Source: Balneolaceae bacterium (lineage in GTDB: Bacteria; Bacteroidota; Rhodothermia; Balneolales; Balneolaceae). From it: 7,111 nt of DNA. The first letter of the stretch is position 1, and every line of letters begins with the position of its first letter. Below, piece by piece: positions 1-6,418 of the stretch. The notes below the pieces were generated by a model that saw nothing but the letters and a program-made list of their open reading frames with translations, was not told the DNA's origin and searched no databases. The stretch covers positions 1-7,111 of the forward strand of contig SKZL01000309.1 of NCBI GenBank assembly GCA_007127395.1. The letters are read 5' to 3'. The position numbers were made by a program, and so were the translations under genes.

Positions 1-1
1 T

Positions 2-316
2 CAAAATCGTTTGAGCCGTTATCTGGATCTTACAGAAGAGCAAAGAGAACAGCTGTTTCCAAAGATGGGAGAGTATACCCGACAGGTACGACAAGTATCC
101 AGAGAGCAGCGAGAAGCTGAACAAGAGCAAATTCTGGAATATTACAATGAATTTCTGGAGGACCTCTCATCTCTACTCAATGAGTCACAACTGGAACGTT
201 ATAACTCAATCTTCCATCCCGATTCGGTCCGTTTTGGTAGAGGCCCCGGCATGAGGGGCAGATCCGGCCCGGGCTCCGGCTCAGGCAGCAACGGTTACAG
301 GGGTGGGCGGGATTGA
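2..316 (+). CDS. C-terminal part of a Spy/CpxP-like periplasmic protein (5'-truncated by window edge)
   Basis: The reading frame is open from base 2, so the gene begins outside the window and the internal TTG at 11 is not a credible start. The visible part, about 104 residues, opens with NRLSRYLDLTEEQREQL, which resembles the LTxxQ repeat of the Spy/CpxP family. A strongly charged, helix-forming stretch rich in Glu, Gln and Arg follows and ends at ESQLERY. The last 30 or so residues are a low-complexity Gly/Arg/Ser tail. Spy/CpxP proteins are small helical periplasmic chaperones or stress sensors. The signal peptide that would confirm export lies outside the window. The family call rests on composition and one motif, so a generic coiled-coil hypothetical protein remains possible. 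There is no clear terminator after the stop. Confidence 0.5.
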   Translation, partial: QNRLSRYLDLTEEQREQLFPKMGEYTRQVRQVSREQREAEQEQILEYYNEFLEDLSSLLNESQLERYNSIFHPDSVRFGRGPGMRGRSGPGSGSGSNGYRGGRD

Positions 317-741
317 TTTTGGTATGTTTGGCAGAGAATTGACTGGCAAAACCATTTTATCGAACCAAGGCTTAGCTTTTGATACCTTCGCATCCAGTCA
401 CCCCCTGATAAATGCCTTAATAGATGATATTTATAAGAGTATCATTCACCGATTCTGCAGGTTAAAAAGCGTTGGTGGAAGAGGCTTAATTTTATGGAGT
501 AGCTCAAGATTACTGAATTGGTATTTCATATATATTTTAAATCCTTATCTCAATAAAGTAAATTATAGTATAGGCAATACGAAAAGCCCGGCTCAAGATG
601 CCTGACAATCAGAAAATTGATCAAGCAAGAGAAGAATATTCGAATTAAGGGAAAATGTTCATTCAATGGGTAGTAATTATTATCCGGAATGTTTGGGATC
701 ATTCGGTATATCAATTAAACCCATCTAAAATACAAACAGAT
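317..741. other. Intergenic region with no recognised gene
   Basis: These 425 bases separate the Spy-like gene from the cyclic-diphosphoglycerate synthetase-like gene. An open frame of 100 codons runs from a GTG at 303 to 605. It starts inside the upstream gene, shows no recognisable family and has no ribosome-binding site, so I do not call it. A short inverted repeat (ATGATA at 424-429, TATCAT at 440-445) has no T-tract. The stretch around 520-570 is very AT-rich and could hold the promoter of the next gene, but I see no convincing -35/-10 pair or Bacteroidota-type -33/-7 pair. Confidence 0.5.
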
Positions 742-2070
742 ATGAGAGAAAATAGAATTAATACCATCATTATCGGGGCCGCAGGACGTGATTTTCACAA
801 TTTCAATACGTACTATCGCGACAATAATCTATATCATGTGGCAGCTTTTACTGCTGCTCAGATTCCGGATATTGATGAAAGATTGTACCCGCCCGAGTTA
901 GCCGGTTCACTCTATCCAAAGGGAATACCTATATATTCGCAAGATGATCTTCCTAAACTGATCAAAGAATTTAACATTGACCAATGTGCATTTTCTTACA
1001 GTGATATCTCCTATAACGAGGTGATGAGTATCTGCTCAATCGTTAATAGTGCAGGAGCTGATTTTCTTTTGATCGGGCCAAAACAGACGATGATCAAAAG
1101 CTCCAAACCTGTCATTTCTATATGTGCCGTACGAACGGGATGTGGTAAAAGCCAGACTTCGCGACATATAATAGAATCGTTGATGGATATGGGTAAAAAG
1201 GTCGTAGCGATTCGGCATCCTATGCCGTACGGTAATCTGGTTGAACAACGTGTTCAGCGATTTGCAGAGCTCAGTGATCTTGACAAACACAACTGTACCA
1301 TTGAAGAGATGGAAGAGTATGAACCGCACATCATACGCGGTAATATTATCTATGCAGGTATCGATTACGAAGCGATCCTGAGGGAAGCAGAAAAAGAAGC
1401 CGATATTATTGTCTGGGATGGCGGTAATAATGATTTCTCATTTTACGAATCGGATCTGGTTATCACTGTTGCCGATCCACACAGAGCAGGCCATGAGTTG
1501 ACTTACTATCCGGGTGAGACGACACTACGATTAGCTGATATTGTAGTGATCAATAAAATGGAGACAGCAGATGCTAAGGATATCCAGCAATTACGTGAAA
1601 ACATAGCTATGGTCAATCCGACTGCCCGTGTGGTGGATGCTGCATCACCTGTATCCGTTGATTTCCCTGAACGAATTAAAGGAAAACTGGTTCTGGCTGT
1701 TGAAGATGGCCCTACATTATCGCATGGCAACATGAAATATGGCGCCGCAACCGTTGCTGCCAAAAAGTTTGGTGCTGCCGGTTTTGTTGACCCAAGAGAT
1801 CAGGCTGTCGGTAAATTAAAAGAGACATTTGAAACCTATCCGGATATCGGACAGGTGCTTCCTGCAATGGGTTATGGAGAAGAACAGATTCGCGATCTGG
1901 AAGCAACCATAAGAGCCGTTGAGTGTGATACGGTTGTGGTTGGAACTCCGATCGATCTTACCAGAGTCATTAAAATTGATCAGGATGTGGTAAAAGTAGG
2001 ATATGATCTTCAAGAGATTGGTCGGCCTACATTACGAGAGCTCCTTGAAGAGTTTTTAGAGCAACTATAG
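742..2070 (+). CDS. Cyclic 2,3-diphosphoglycerate synthetase-family P-loop protein
   Basis: The product has 442 residues. It starts with a Rossmann-like segment IIIGAAGRDFHNFN (about residues 9-22), a hallmark of this family. A P-loop domain follows with a Walker A-like VRTGCGKS (130-137), in which the usual first Gly is Val, a Walker B-like IIVWDGGNND (222-231), and an NKxE/NKxD-like NKMETAD (271-277). The archetype is the archaeal cpgs enzyme, which forms cyclic 2,3-diphosphoglycerate from 2,3-diphosphoglycerate with ATP. Bacterial homologues are widespread but their substrate is not settled, so I give no gene symbol. The frame extends to an ATG at 655, but the extra 29 residues (MFIQWVVIIIRNVW...) precede the conserved start of the family; the ATG at 742 puts the Rossmann strand near the N-terminus, so I chose it. 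No Shine-Dalgarno is visible. The protein is soluble, with no signal peptide or membrane helix. The gene appears to stand alone, with long gaps on both sides. Confidence 0.82.
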   Translation: MRENRINTIIIGAAGRDFHNFNTYYRDNNLYHVAAFTAAQIPDIDERLYPPELAGSLYPKGIPIYSQDDLPKLIKEFNIDQCAFSYSDISYNEVMSICSIVNSAGADFLLIGPKQTMIKSSKPVISICAVRTGCGKSQTSRHIIESLMDMGKKVVAIRHPMPYGNLVEQRVQRFAELSDLDKHNCTIEEMEEYEPHIIRGNIIYAGIDYEAILREAEKEADIIVWDGGNNDFSFYESDLVITVADPHRAGHELTYYPGETTLRLADIVVINKMETADAKDIQQLRENIAMVNPTARVVDAASPVSVDFPERIKGKLVLAVEDGPTLSHGNMKYGAATVAAKKFGAAGFVDPRDQAVGKLKETFETYPDIGQVLPAMGYGEEQIRDLEATIRAVECDTVVVGTPIDLTRVIKIDQDVVKVGYDLQEIGRPTLRELLEEFLEQL

Positions 2071-2129
2071 AAGGGACTTTAAAAAACACAGAATATCTTC
2101 AACCTTCCCGGCCCGTTCTGACAGCCATC

Positions 2130-2157
2130 GGGTTCGGGTTCGGGTTCGGGTTCGGGG
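2130..2157 (+). repeat. GGGTTC tandem repeat with canonical G-quadruplex pattern
   Basis: Five G-tracts (2130-2132, 2136-2138, 2142-2144, 2148-2150, 2154-2157) are separated by identical TTC spacers, a hexamer repeated with no errors. Four tracts of three G with three-base loops already satisfy the standard intramolecular G-quadruplex pattern, and the fifth gives a spare tract. The G-rich strand is the coding strand of the neighbouring genes, so RNA reading through from the upstream gene would carry it. The array is non-coding, begins 59 bases after the stop codon at 2070, and is followed by AT-rich DNA. Short perfect arrays of this type are prone to slippage, so copy number may vary between strains. 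Confidence 0.85.
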
Positions 2158-2295
2158 AAAATTACTGATTTTAATTTCTTCAAAGCTCCATAGAATAAAC
2201 CGTGGCAAAATATTTTATTTATCTTTTAAACCTACTCTTAAGCGATATAGTGCTTTTAATCGGATAAACAGCTCTTCTGCTCTCAATAATCCTCC

Positions 2296-2326
2296 GTTCA
2301 TTTGTAACATGTGTTACAAATTGAAC
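2296..2326. promoter_or_regulatory. Long palindrome, candidate repressor operator
   Basis: The core is a perfect 10-base inverted repeat: ATTTGTAACA (2300-2309), centre TG, TGTTACAAAT (2312-2321). It is flanked by GTTC (2296-2299) and, after one unpaired T at 2322, GAAC (2323-2326), which extends the symmetry to 14 bases per side. ArsR/SmtB-family proteins bind imperfect inverted repeats of similar 12-2-12 geometry, and the next gene downstream encodes an ArsR-type regulator. Autoregulation through this site is therefore plausible. The site lies about 135 bases before the start codon and overlaps a weak -35-like TTGAAC. The lack of a T-run argues against a terminator role. Which regulator binds is inference; a TetR- or CRP-type protein is also possible. 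Confidence 0.55.
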
Positions 2327-2332
2327 AATATC

Positions 2333-2345
2333 TTATACAGTATAA
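2333..2345. promoter_or_regulatory. Short dyad TTATAC-A-GTATAA in probable promoter region
   Basis: A perfect 6-base inverted repeat with a one-base centre sits seven bases to the right of the large palindrome. It contains TATACA and TATAAA, both of which resemble -10 elements, so it may simply be the AT-rich promoter core rather than a protein site. Its position next to the palindrome supports a regulated promoter here, but no start site can be fixed from sequence. Confidence 0.3.
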
Positions 2346-2390
2346 ATTTAATAATATTAGTTCTTTAGTCTATGCAAAAATTATCAATCT

Positions 2391-2449
2391 ATCATTCCAT
2401 ATATTTATTGAATGATGAAAGATTTCTTTATAAATTACTTCTAAAGAAA
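2391..2449 (+). promoter_or_regulatory. Two successive hairpins in the leader before the arsR-rhodanese start
   Basis: The first stem pairs ATCATTC (2391-2397) with GAATGAT (2410-2416) around a 12-base loop. The second pairs TTTCTTTA (2423-2430) with TAAAGAAA (2442-2449) around an 11-base loop and ends 11 bases before the ATG at 2461. If transcribed they would sit in the 5' UTR, and the second would occupy the ribosome-loading region. Both stems are AT-rich and only moderately stable, so they may be chance pairings. Confidence 0.3.
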
Positions 2450-2460
2450 CCAGATTCCTT

Positions 2461-3123
2461 ATGAATATTCGTGAATTTAAGACAACTCTCTATCAGGAAA
2501 TGTCCGGATTAACCAAAGCACTTGGTAATCCGCATCGCCTGGAGATTCTCGACCTGCTTGCTCAAGGCCCTGCTTCTGTTGAATACATCGCAAAGCATAC
2601 AAATATGACAATTGGAAACGCCTCTCAGCATCTGCAGGTATTGAAAAATGCTCGGATTATTGAGTCGAAACGCGATTGGAAATACATCAATTACCGGTTG
2701 GCTGATCAAAACGTATTTGATGCATGGAGTGCCCTGAGAAAACTGAGCTTTTCGCACAACGCTACATTAAACCAATTGCTGGTTGATTATCGTAGCCGTC
2801 AGAAGTTTCTGCAGATCATTTCACCCAAAGAGTTGGTGGATAAAATGAATCGTCAAGAAGTTGTGATCATTGACGTTCGCCCGGAGGAAGAGTATTTAAA
2901 CGCCCATATCAAGCAGGCACTTTCTATACCAAAAAAGAATCTTGAAGAGAGGTTAAACGAACTCCCGGATGATAAGGAGATTGTGGTTTACTGCAGGGGG
3001 CCTCTTTGCCTGATGGCTGATGAAGCTATAGAGATATTAAATAACCATGGTTTTAATGCAGCAAGGCTGGAAAATGGCTATCCCGATTGGGCCGCCAAAA
3101 ACCTGCCGGTGGAAGTGGGCTAA
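2461..3123 (+). CDS. ArsR-family HTH regulator fused to a rhodanese domain
   Basis: The product has 220 residues. The N-terminal half (about 10-95) is an ArsR/SmtB winged helix: the TKALGNPHRLEILDLL opening helix, then recognition region ASVEYIAKHTNMTIGNASQHLQ followed by VLKNARIIESKRDWKYINYRL. The C-terminal half (about 120-218) is a single rhodanese domain with IIDVRPEEEYLNAHIKQALSIP and the active-site loop CRGPLC (178-183). The only cysteines in the whole protein are Cys178 and Cys183; the metal-binding Cys motif of classical ArsR proteins is absent. A rhodanese Cys can carry a persulfide, so this regulator probably senses reactive sulfur species rather than metal. That function is inferred, though the domain fusion is a known architecture. 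The gene lies 60 bases before the VKOR-like gene on the same strand and likely controls it and the SQR gene. The ATG is chosen because the HTH begins directly after it; no Shine-Dalgarno is visible. Confidence 0.92.
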   Translation: MNIREFKTTLYQEMSGLTKALGNPHRLEILDLLAQGPASVEYIAKHTNMTIGNASQHLQVLKNARIIESKRDWKYINYRLADQNVFDAWSALRKLSFSHNATLNQLLVDYRSRQKFLQIISPKELVDKMNRQEVVIIDVRPEEEYLNAHIKQALSIPKKNLEERLNELPDDKEIVVYCRGPLCLMADEAIEILNNHGFNAARLENGYPDWAAKNLPVEVG

Positions 3124-3183
3124 AACGGTAATACAATAAAAATTGTCAAATAAAAACAAAACATAAATACAAACTTTACTAAA

Positions 3184-3726
3184 ATGAACAGACTATTAGG
3201 CGTATTCATCTTTACTGCAATGCTTGGCTGGGTAGCCAGCATTATTTTAACAGCCATCCATTTTTGGGTGATTCCTATCATACCTGCCACGGCTCAGCTT
3301 GCAGGGCCAATGCAGGTTATAACAAGTCAATGGGCCTATGTAGGTCCCGTACCTCTTGCCGCAATCGGTGCAGTCTATTACATCGTAATGATCGCACTCG
3401 GATCTATCTGGCTTACAAGCAAAAATGAAACAGTTGAGCGAATTCTGCTGCCGATTACTGCATTCGGCTTTTTAGCTTCCATGGGCTTTGTTTATCTGCA
3501 ACTATTTGTCATTGGAGCCATCTGCCCATTCTGTATGATGTCTGCAGCGGCAACAACAATCTTGCTCGCAATTGAACTGGTTGTGAAGTTTAGAGGAGGT
3601 GCAGCCACAGCTCCTTATGTGGAAGGACAAAGAGTTTGGGCAACTGTCTTTGTGGGCACCGCACTACTGACCCTGTTTGCTTTATGGACTCTTACCATAT
3701 TGCCTCTGCCGGTACCTGGAGTCTGA
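3184..3726 (+). CDS. VKOR-family membrane protein lacking the loop cysteines
   Basis: The product has 180 residues and about five membrane helices (roughly 5-30, 55-77, 87-110, 115-135, 150-174). The vitamin K epoxide reductase fold is recognised from TSQWAYVGPVPLAAIGAVYY (47-66), which matches the conserved Ser/Thr plus 'G-(I/V)-P-x-(A/S)-x-x-G' segment, and from the redox motif CPFC (114-117). Bacterial VKORs pass electrons from protein or small thiols to quinone and usually carry a second Cys pair in the loop before the conserved Ser. Here that loop (30-50) has no cysteine, and Cys114 and Cys117 are the only ones in the protein. It may therefore oxidise a small thiol or persulfide directly or work with a partner protein; this is inference. 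It sits between the ArsR-rhodanese and SQR genes, probably co-transcribed with the former. A hairpin follows the stop. No Shine-Dalgarno is seen. Confidence 0.83.
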   Translation: MNRLLGVFIFTAMLGWVASIILTAIHFWVIPIIPATAQLAGPMQVITSQWAYVGPVPLAAIGAVYYIVMIALGSIWLTSKNETVERILLPITAFGFLASMGFVYLQLFVIGAICPFCMMSAAATTILLAIELVVKFRGGAATAPYVEGQRVWATVFVGTALLTLFALWTLTILPLPVPGV

Positions 3727-3754
3727 TATAGATTAGAAAACATCAACTAATTGA

Positions 3755-3795
3755 GCCGGTTTTATCCCAAAAGAAATAGAAACCGGCCTATTTTA
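3755..3795 (+). terminator. Hairpin terminator candidate between VKOR-like and SQR genes
   Basis: A perfect 8-base stem, GCCGGTTT (3755-3762) with AAACCGGC (3780-3787), encloses a 17-base loop and is followed by the T-rich CTATTTTATT. The pattern fits an intrinsic or partial terminator, though the loop is long and the T-run is interrupted. If it works, it would attenuate read-through into the SQR gene; it could also be a processing or stability element inside an operon. Confidence 0.45.
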
Positions 3796-3839
3796 TTGAC
3801 ATCAGAAGTAAAACAAACTGTAAAAAAGATCCAAAAATC

Positions 3840-5243
3840 ATGGGAGACGAAAAAAACATCCATAACAGCGGCTCTGAAACCTTAAAGGAACATTCACTTA
3901 CTGAAAAAGATCAGGGAATAAGTAGAAAACAAGCCTTGAAATACATCGGCTACGGAGCCGGCGGCCTTCTTGTTGGCGGTGGCACTGGATTCTATGGATA
4001 TCGAAAGAGCTTGCAAATCTCTTCATCTGAGGCAGATCAGATCAAAAAAGCAAAAATTGTTGTCGCAGGAGGCAGTATTGGCGGATTGACTGCTGCCGCA
4101 AGGTTGTTGAGAGCCGTTCCCGATGCGGATATCACTGTCATTGAACCACGTGAGCAACATCATTATCAACCGGGATATACCCTTGTAGGAGCAGGTGTTT
4201 ACAACCGTGAAGATGTCATTTTTGATCAAAAATCACTCTTTCTATCCGGCATGAAATGGATTAAAGATTATGTTCAAGCTTTTGAACCTGATCAAAACAG
4301 AATTCTTACACGTGGTGGAGAGAGAGTCAGTTATGATTACCTGATCGTAGGCCTTGGAGTAGAAACAAACCTGGACTCCATTGAAAATTTGAGAGAAGCA
4401 TTACAAACAGATTATGTTGCCAACATATATGATCTCAAATCAAGTGAAAAATACAGACAGCTTGCTAAAAACTTTGAAGGAGGAAATGCTGTTTTCACAT
4501 ATCCTGCAGGATATGTGAAATGCGGTGGAGCCCCTCAAAAAATAACATGGCTTTCTGAAGATTTATGGAGAAATGAAGGCAAACGTGATCGTACGAATGT
4601 CCACTTTTACACAACCAGGCCTTCTCTTTTCCCGGTTGTCCCAAAAGTGGATCAGGCTGTCACACCATTGATTGAGAAACGTGGGATTTTGAATCATTAC
4701 AATCACGTCTTGCGCGCTATTGATATATCCACAAGAACAGCAATTTTTGAAGAGACAGGTGAGAATGGAACCGGCCGCGAAATAAGGCAACCGTACGACC
4801 TGTTGCATCCGATGCCCGCATTTCAGACCCCTGAGCCACTGAGAAATGGGCCGCTAACCCGTGAAGGTATCGGCGGACAGCTAAGTGTTGATCGACAGAC
4901 CTTGCAACATACTCAGTATTCAAACATTTTTGGAGTTGGTGACAATGCTGCAACAGGTGCAGCAAAAACAGCCGCAACGATTCGAAAACAGGCACCCGTT
5001 GTTGCCGGAAATATCATCGATCAGATCCTCGGGCATGAACCTTCCAACAATTATGACGGTGCATCCGGCTGCCCATTGTTAACGCGATATGGCCGATGTA
5101 TGATGTTTGAATTCGACTATCAAGGCAACCTGATTAATGAGTGGATCTACCGGCCCACACAGGAAACACGACTCTGGTGGAACTTTAAAGTACATGGACT
5201 CAAACGGCTATATCGCCACGTCATGATGAACGGTTATGTTTAG
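3840..5243 (+). CDS. sqr: Sulfide:quinone oxidoreductase, type II (human SQOR-like)
   Basis: The 467-residue flavoprotein should oxidise sulfide to persulfide or polysulfide and reduce membrane quinone. The FAD-binding GGSIGG (77-82) opens the Rossmann fold. IEPREQHHYQPGYTLVGAG closely resembles human SQOR, as do VKCGGAPQKI with Cys228 and SGCPLLTRYGR with Cys411, the redox-active pair of that type. VFGxGD-like IFGVGDNA is the second FAD motif. A third Cys (Cys420) follows nearby. The end, WWNFKVHGLKRLYRHVMM, is the amphipathic tail that docks such enzymes to the membrane. About 70 extra residues precede the FAD fold, with SRKQALKYIG (28-37) and then a Gly-rich hydrophobic stretch: a Tat-like signal with RK instead of RR, suggesting a periplasm-facing, N-terminally anchored enzyme. 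The gene follows the regulator and VKOR genes on the same strand, 113 bases after the latter. No Shine-Dalgarno precedes the ATG; I kept this start because it includes the Tat-like region. Confidence 0.92.
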   Translation: MGDEKNIHNSGSETLKEHSLTEKDQGISRKQALKYIGYGAGGLLVGGGTGFYGYRKSLQISSSEADQIKKAKIVVAGGSIGGLTAAARLLRAVPDADITVIEPREQHHYQPGYTLVGAGVYNREDVIFDQKSLFLSGMKWIKDYVQAFEPDQNRILTRGGERVSYDYLIVGLGVETNLDSIENLREALQTDYVANIYDLKSSEKYRQLAKNFEGGNAVFTYPAGYVKCGGAPQKITWLSEDLWRNEGKRDRTNVHFYTTRPSLFPVVPKVDQAVTPLIEKRGILNHYNHVLRAIDISTRTAIFEETGENGTGREIRQPYDLLHPMPAFQTPEPLRNGPLTREGIGGQLSVDRQTLQHTQYSNIFGVGDNAATGAAKTAATIRKQAPVVAGNIIDQILGHEPSNNYDGASGCPLLTRYGRCMMFEFDYQGNLINEWIYRPTQETRLWWNFKVHGLKRLYRHVMMNGYV

Positions 5244-5309
5244 TGATCTAGACGTTAAACCAATTTTAAAGTGAACACGGTTTCAAAAAGAAATGTGCAA
5301 TCATTGGGC

Positions 5310-5367
5310 AGAGCCTGCTAATCAATCAAACCATTTTAAAGGTTTGTAATTGGCTCTTCTTTCATTT
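5310..5367 (+). terminator. Two-tier hairpin terminator candidate after the SQR gene
   Basis: An inner stem CAAACC (5327-5332) / GGTTTG (5341-5346) with loop ATTTTAAA is enclosed by an outer stem AGAGCC (5310-5315) / GGCTCT (5352-5357). The pyrimidine-rich TCTTTCATTT follows. The nested symmetry is clear in the sequence; the T-tract is imperfect. It would end the SQR transcript and give the porin gene its own promoter in the short stretch 5368-5411, where I see no strong promoter match. Confidence 0.5.
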
Positions 5368-5411
5368 AGTACCAATTTTTATACACGATAGATATTCAAA
5401 AACAAACGACC

Positions 5412-6416
5412 ATGAAATCAAAACAAACAGTAATAACAATTTTTTTGACCCTTTTTTTTGTAACAGGTACAGCTTCATTGTATGCTCAATCAAACAGCTC
5501 TGAAAACCATTCTAATCCCTCTTATAACATTCGTGGATTTGTTCAGCAACAATTTGTTGACGACCGGACACCCGGAGTTCCTGCCGGTTTCTCAATTTAT
5601 CGAGCCAGAATCGGGATTGCCGGTAATATCACAGATCAATTAAGTATCAATCTCATCGGCGGATTTGTTGAACCACCACAAAGAACTCCACGGCTGGTAA
5701 ATGCTTCAATAGATTATCGAATCCACGATCTGCTAACCATTCGGGCCGGACAATTTTTACTGCCATTCGGCCTGGAAGGCCCCGAGGTGATTACATTTAA
5801 TCCAGCTATTGAACGCTCAATGGCAACCCGGCGACTGAATACCTTCAACATGTTCCGGGATATCGGCGTACAGGCAAGCGGCAGCCGGTCCAGATTTAAT
5901 TATGCCGTCGCAATCATCAACGGCACCGGCGCCAATCAAACTGCACAAATGAACCCTAAAGACCTGATTGGCAGAGCGGGTATTCAACTGACTCACAATC
6001 TGGAGATTGGTATTTCAGGCCATTCAGGCAAATATCTGCCTGCCGGTAATCCGGATAGTGAACAGTCTCGAAACCGTGCCGGGCTTGACATTCATTACGA
6101 CGGGAATCCGGTCTTTTTCAGGGGTGAACTTATCACACGTAAAGATAACCTGCCAGGGAGTGAAAGTGTAACTATGAATGGCGGATATCTTCTAGCAGGG
6201 TTGCATGTAACAGATCGAATCGAAACCATTGCCCGTTATGAATATTTCACACCCAACAATGACCTTGATGACAACCGTCTGACCGGATACACGATCGGTG
6301 CAAATTACTATTTGACCGGACGTAATCGCTTTTCTATAAACTATGAAATTCGAGACAATGAACAGAATTCGGAATTTGGCAATTTACTGACGTTTCAATT
6401 GCAAGTAGTACTTTAA
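5412..6416 (+). CDS. Outer membrane porin, phosphate-selective porin (OprO/P)-like
   Basis: The product has 334 residues. It starts with a typical Sec signal peptide: MKSK, a hydrophobic core TVITIFLTLFFVTGTA, and a likely cleavage after SLYA at residue 25. The mature part is made of alternating beta strands with short turns. Motifs typical of OprO/OprP-like porins are visible: RARIGIAGNI near residue 65, IRAGQFLLPFGLE (about 110-122), FRDIGVQASG (148-157) followed by YAVAIINGTGAN, and a final strand LLTFQLQVVL. It would form a substrate-permeable barrel in the outer membrane. Substrate cannot be read from sequence; such proteins next to oxyanion or redox genes are not always phosphate channels. 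It lies downstream of the SQR gene, separated by a hairpin, so co-transcription is uncertain. The ATG directly precedes the signal peptide. The reading frame is intact. Confidence 0.8.
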   Translation: MKSKQTVITIFLTLFFVTGTASLYAQSNSSENHSNPSYNIRGFVQQQFVDDRTPGVPAGFSIYRARIGIAGNITDQLSINLIGGFVEPPQRTPRLVNASIDYRIHDLLTIRAGQFLLPFGLEGPEVITFNPAIERSMATRRLNTFNMFRDIGVQASGSRSRFNYAVAIINGTGANQTAQMNPKDLIGRAGIQLTHNLEIGISGHSGKYLPAGNPDSEQSRNRAGLDIHYDGNPVFFRGELITRKDNLPGSESVTMNGGYLLAGLHVTDRIETIARYEYFTPNNDLDDNRLTGYTIGANYYLTGRNRFSINYEIRDNEQNSEFGNLLTFQLQVVL

Positions 6417-6418
6417 CC

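Larger units (their letters stand above)
2071..2460. other. Regulatory-looking intergenic region upstream of the arsR-rhodanese gene
   Basis: This 390-base stretch holds no credible coding frame. From left to right it contains a GGGTTC tandem array, an AT-rich section, a long palindrome, a compact second dyad and two hairpins just before the next start codon. The array and dyads are listed separately. No classical terminator (GC stem plus T-run) is seen directly after the upstream stop at 2070. A weak promoter may overlap the palindrome: TTGAAC at 2321-2326 with AT-rich TAAATT at 2343-2348, spacing 16. That match is only partial. Confidence 0.55.

Noticed and set aside
303..605. 100-codon + strand open frame starting at a GTG
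   Set aside because: It begins inside the upstream gene, has no ribosome-binding site, no recognisable domain and an unnatural composition; it is best explained as intergenic DNA that happens to stay open.
655..741. Upstream start for the cyclic-diphosphoglycerate synthetase-like gene
   Set aside because: The 29 added residues have no family counterpart and precede the conserved Rossmann start; the ATG at 742 gives the usual N-terminus.
1036..2013. Several minus-strand open frames inside the synthetase-like gene
   Set aside because: They are opposite-strand shadows of a well-supported gene and encode no recognisable protein.
3133..3146. ACAAT/ATTGT inverted repeat between the regulator and VKOR-like genes
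   Set aside because: Five base pairs of AT-rich DNA in a 60-base gap is expected by chance and has no T-run or GC stem.
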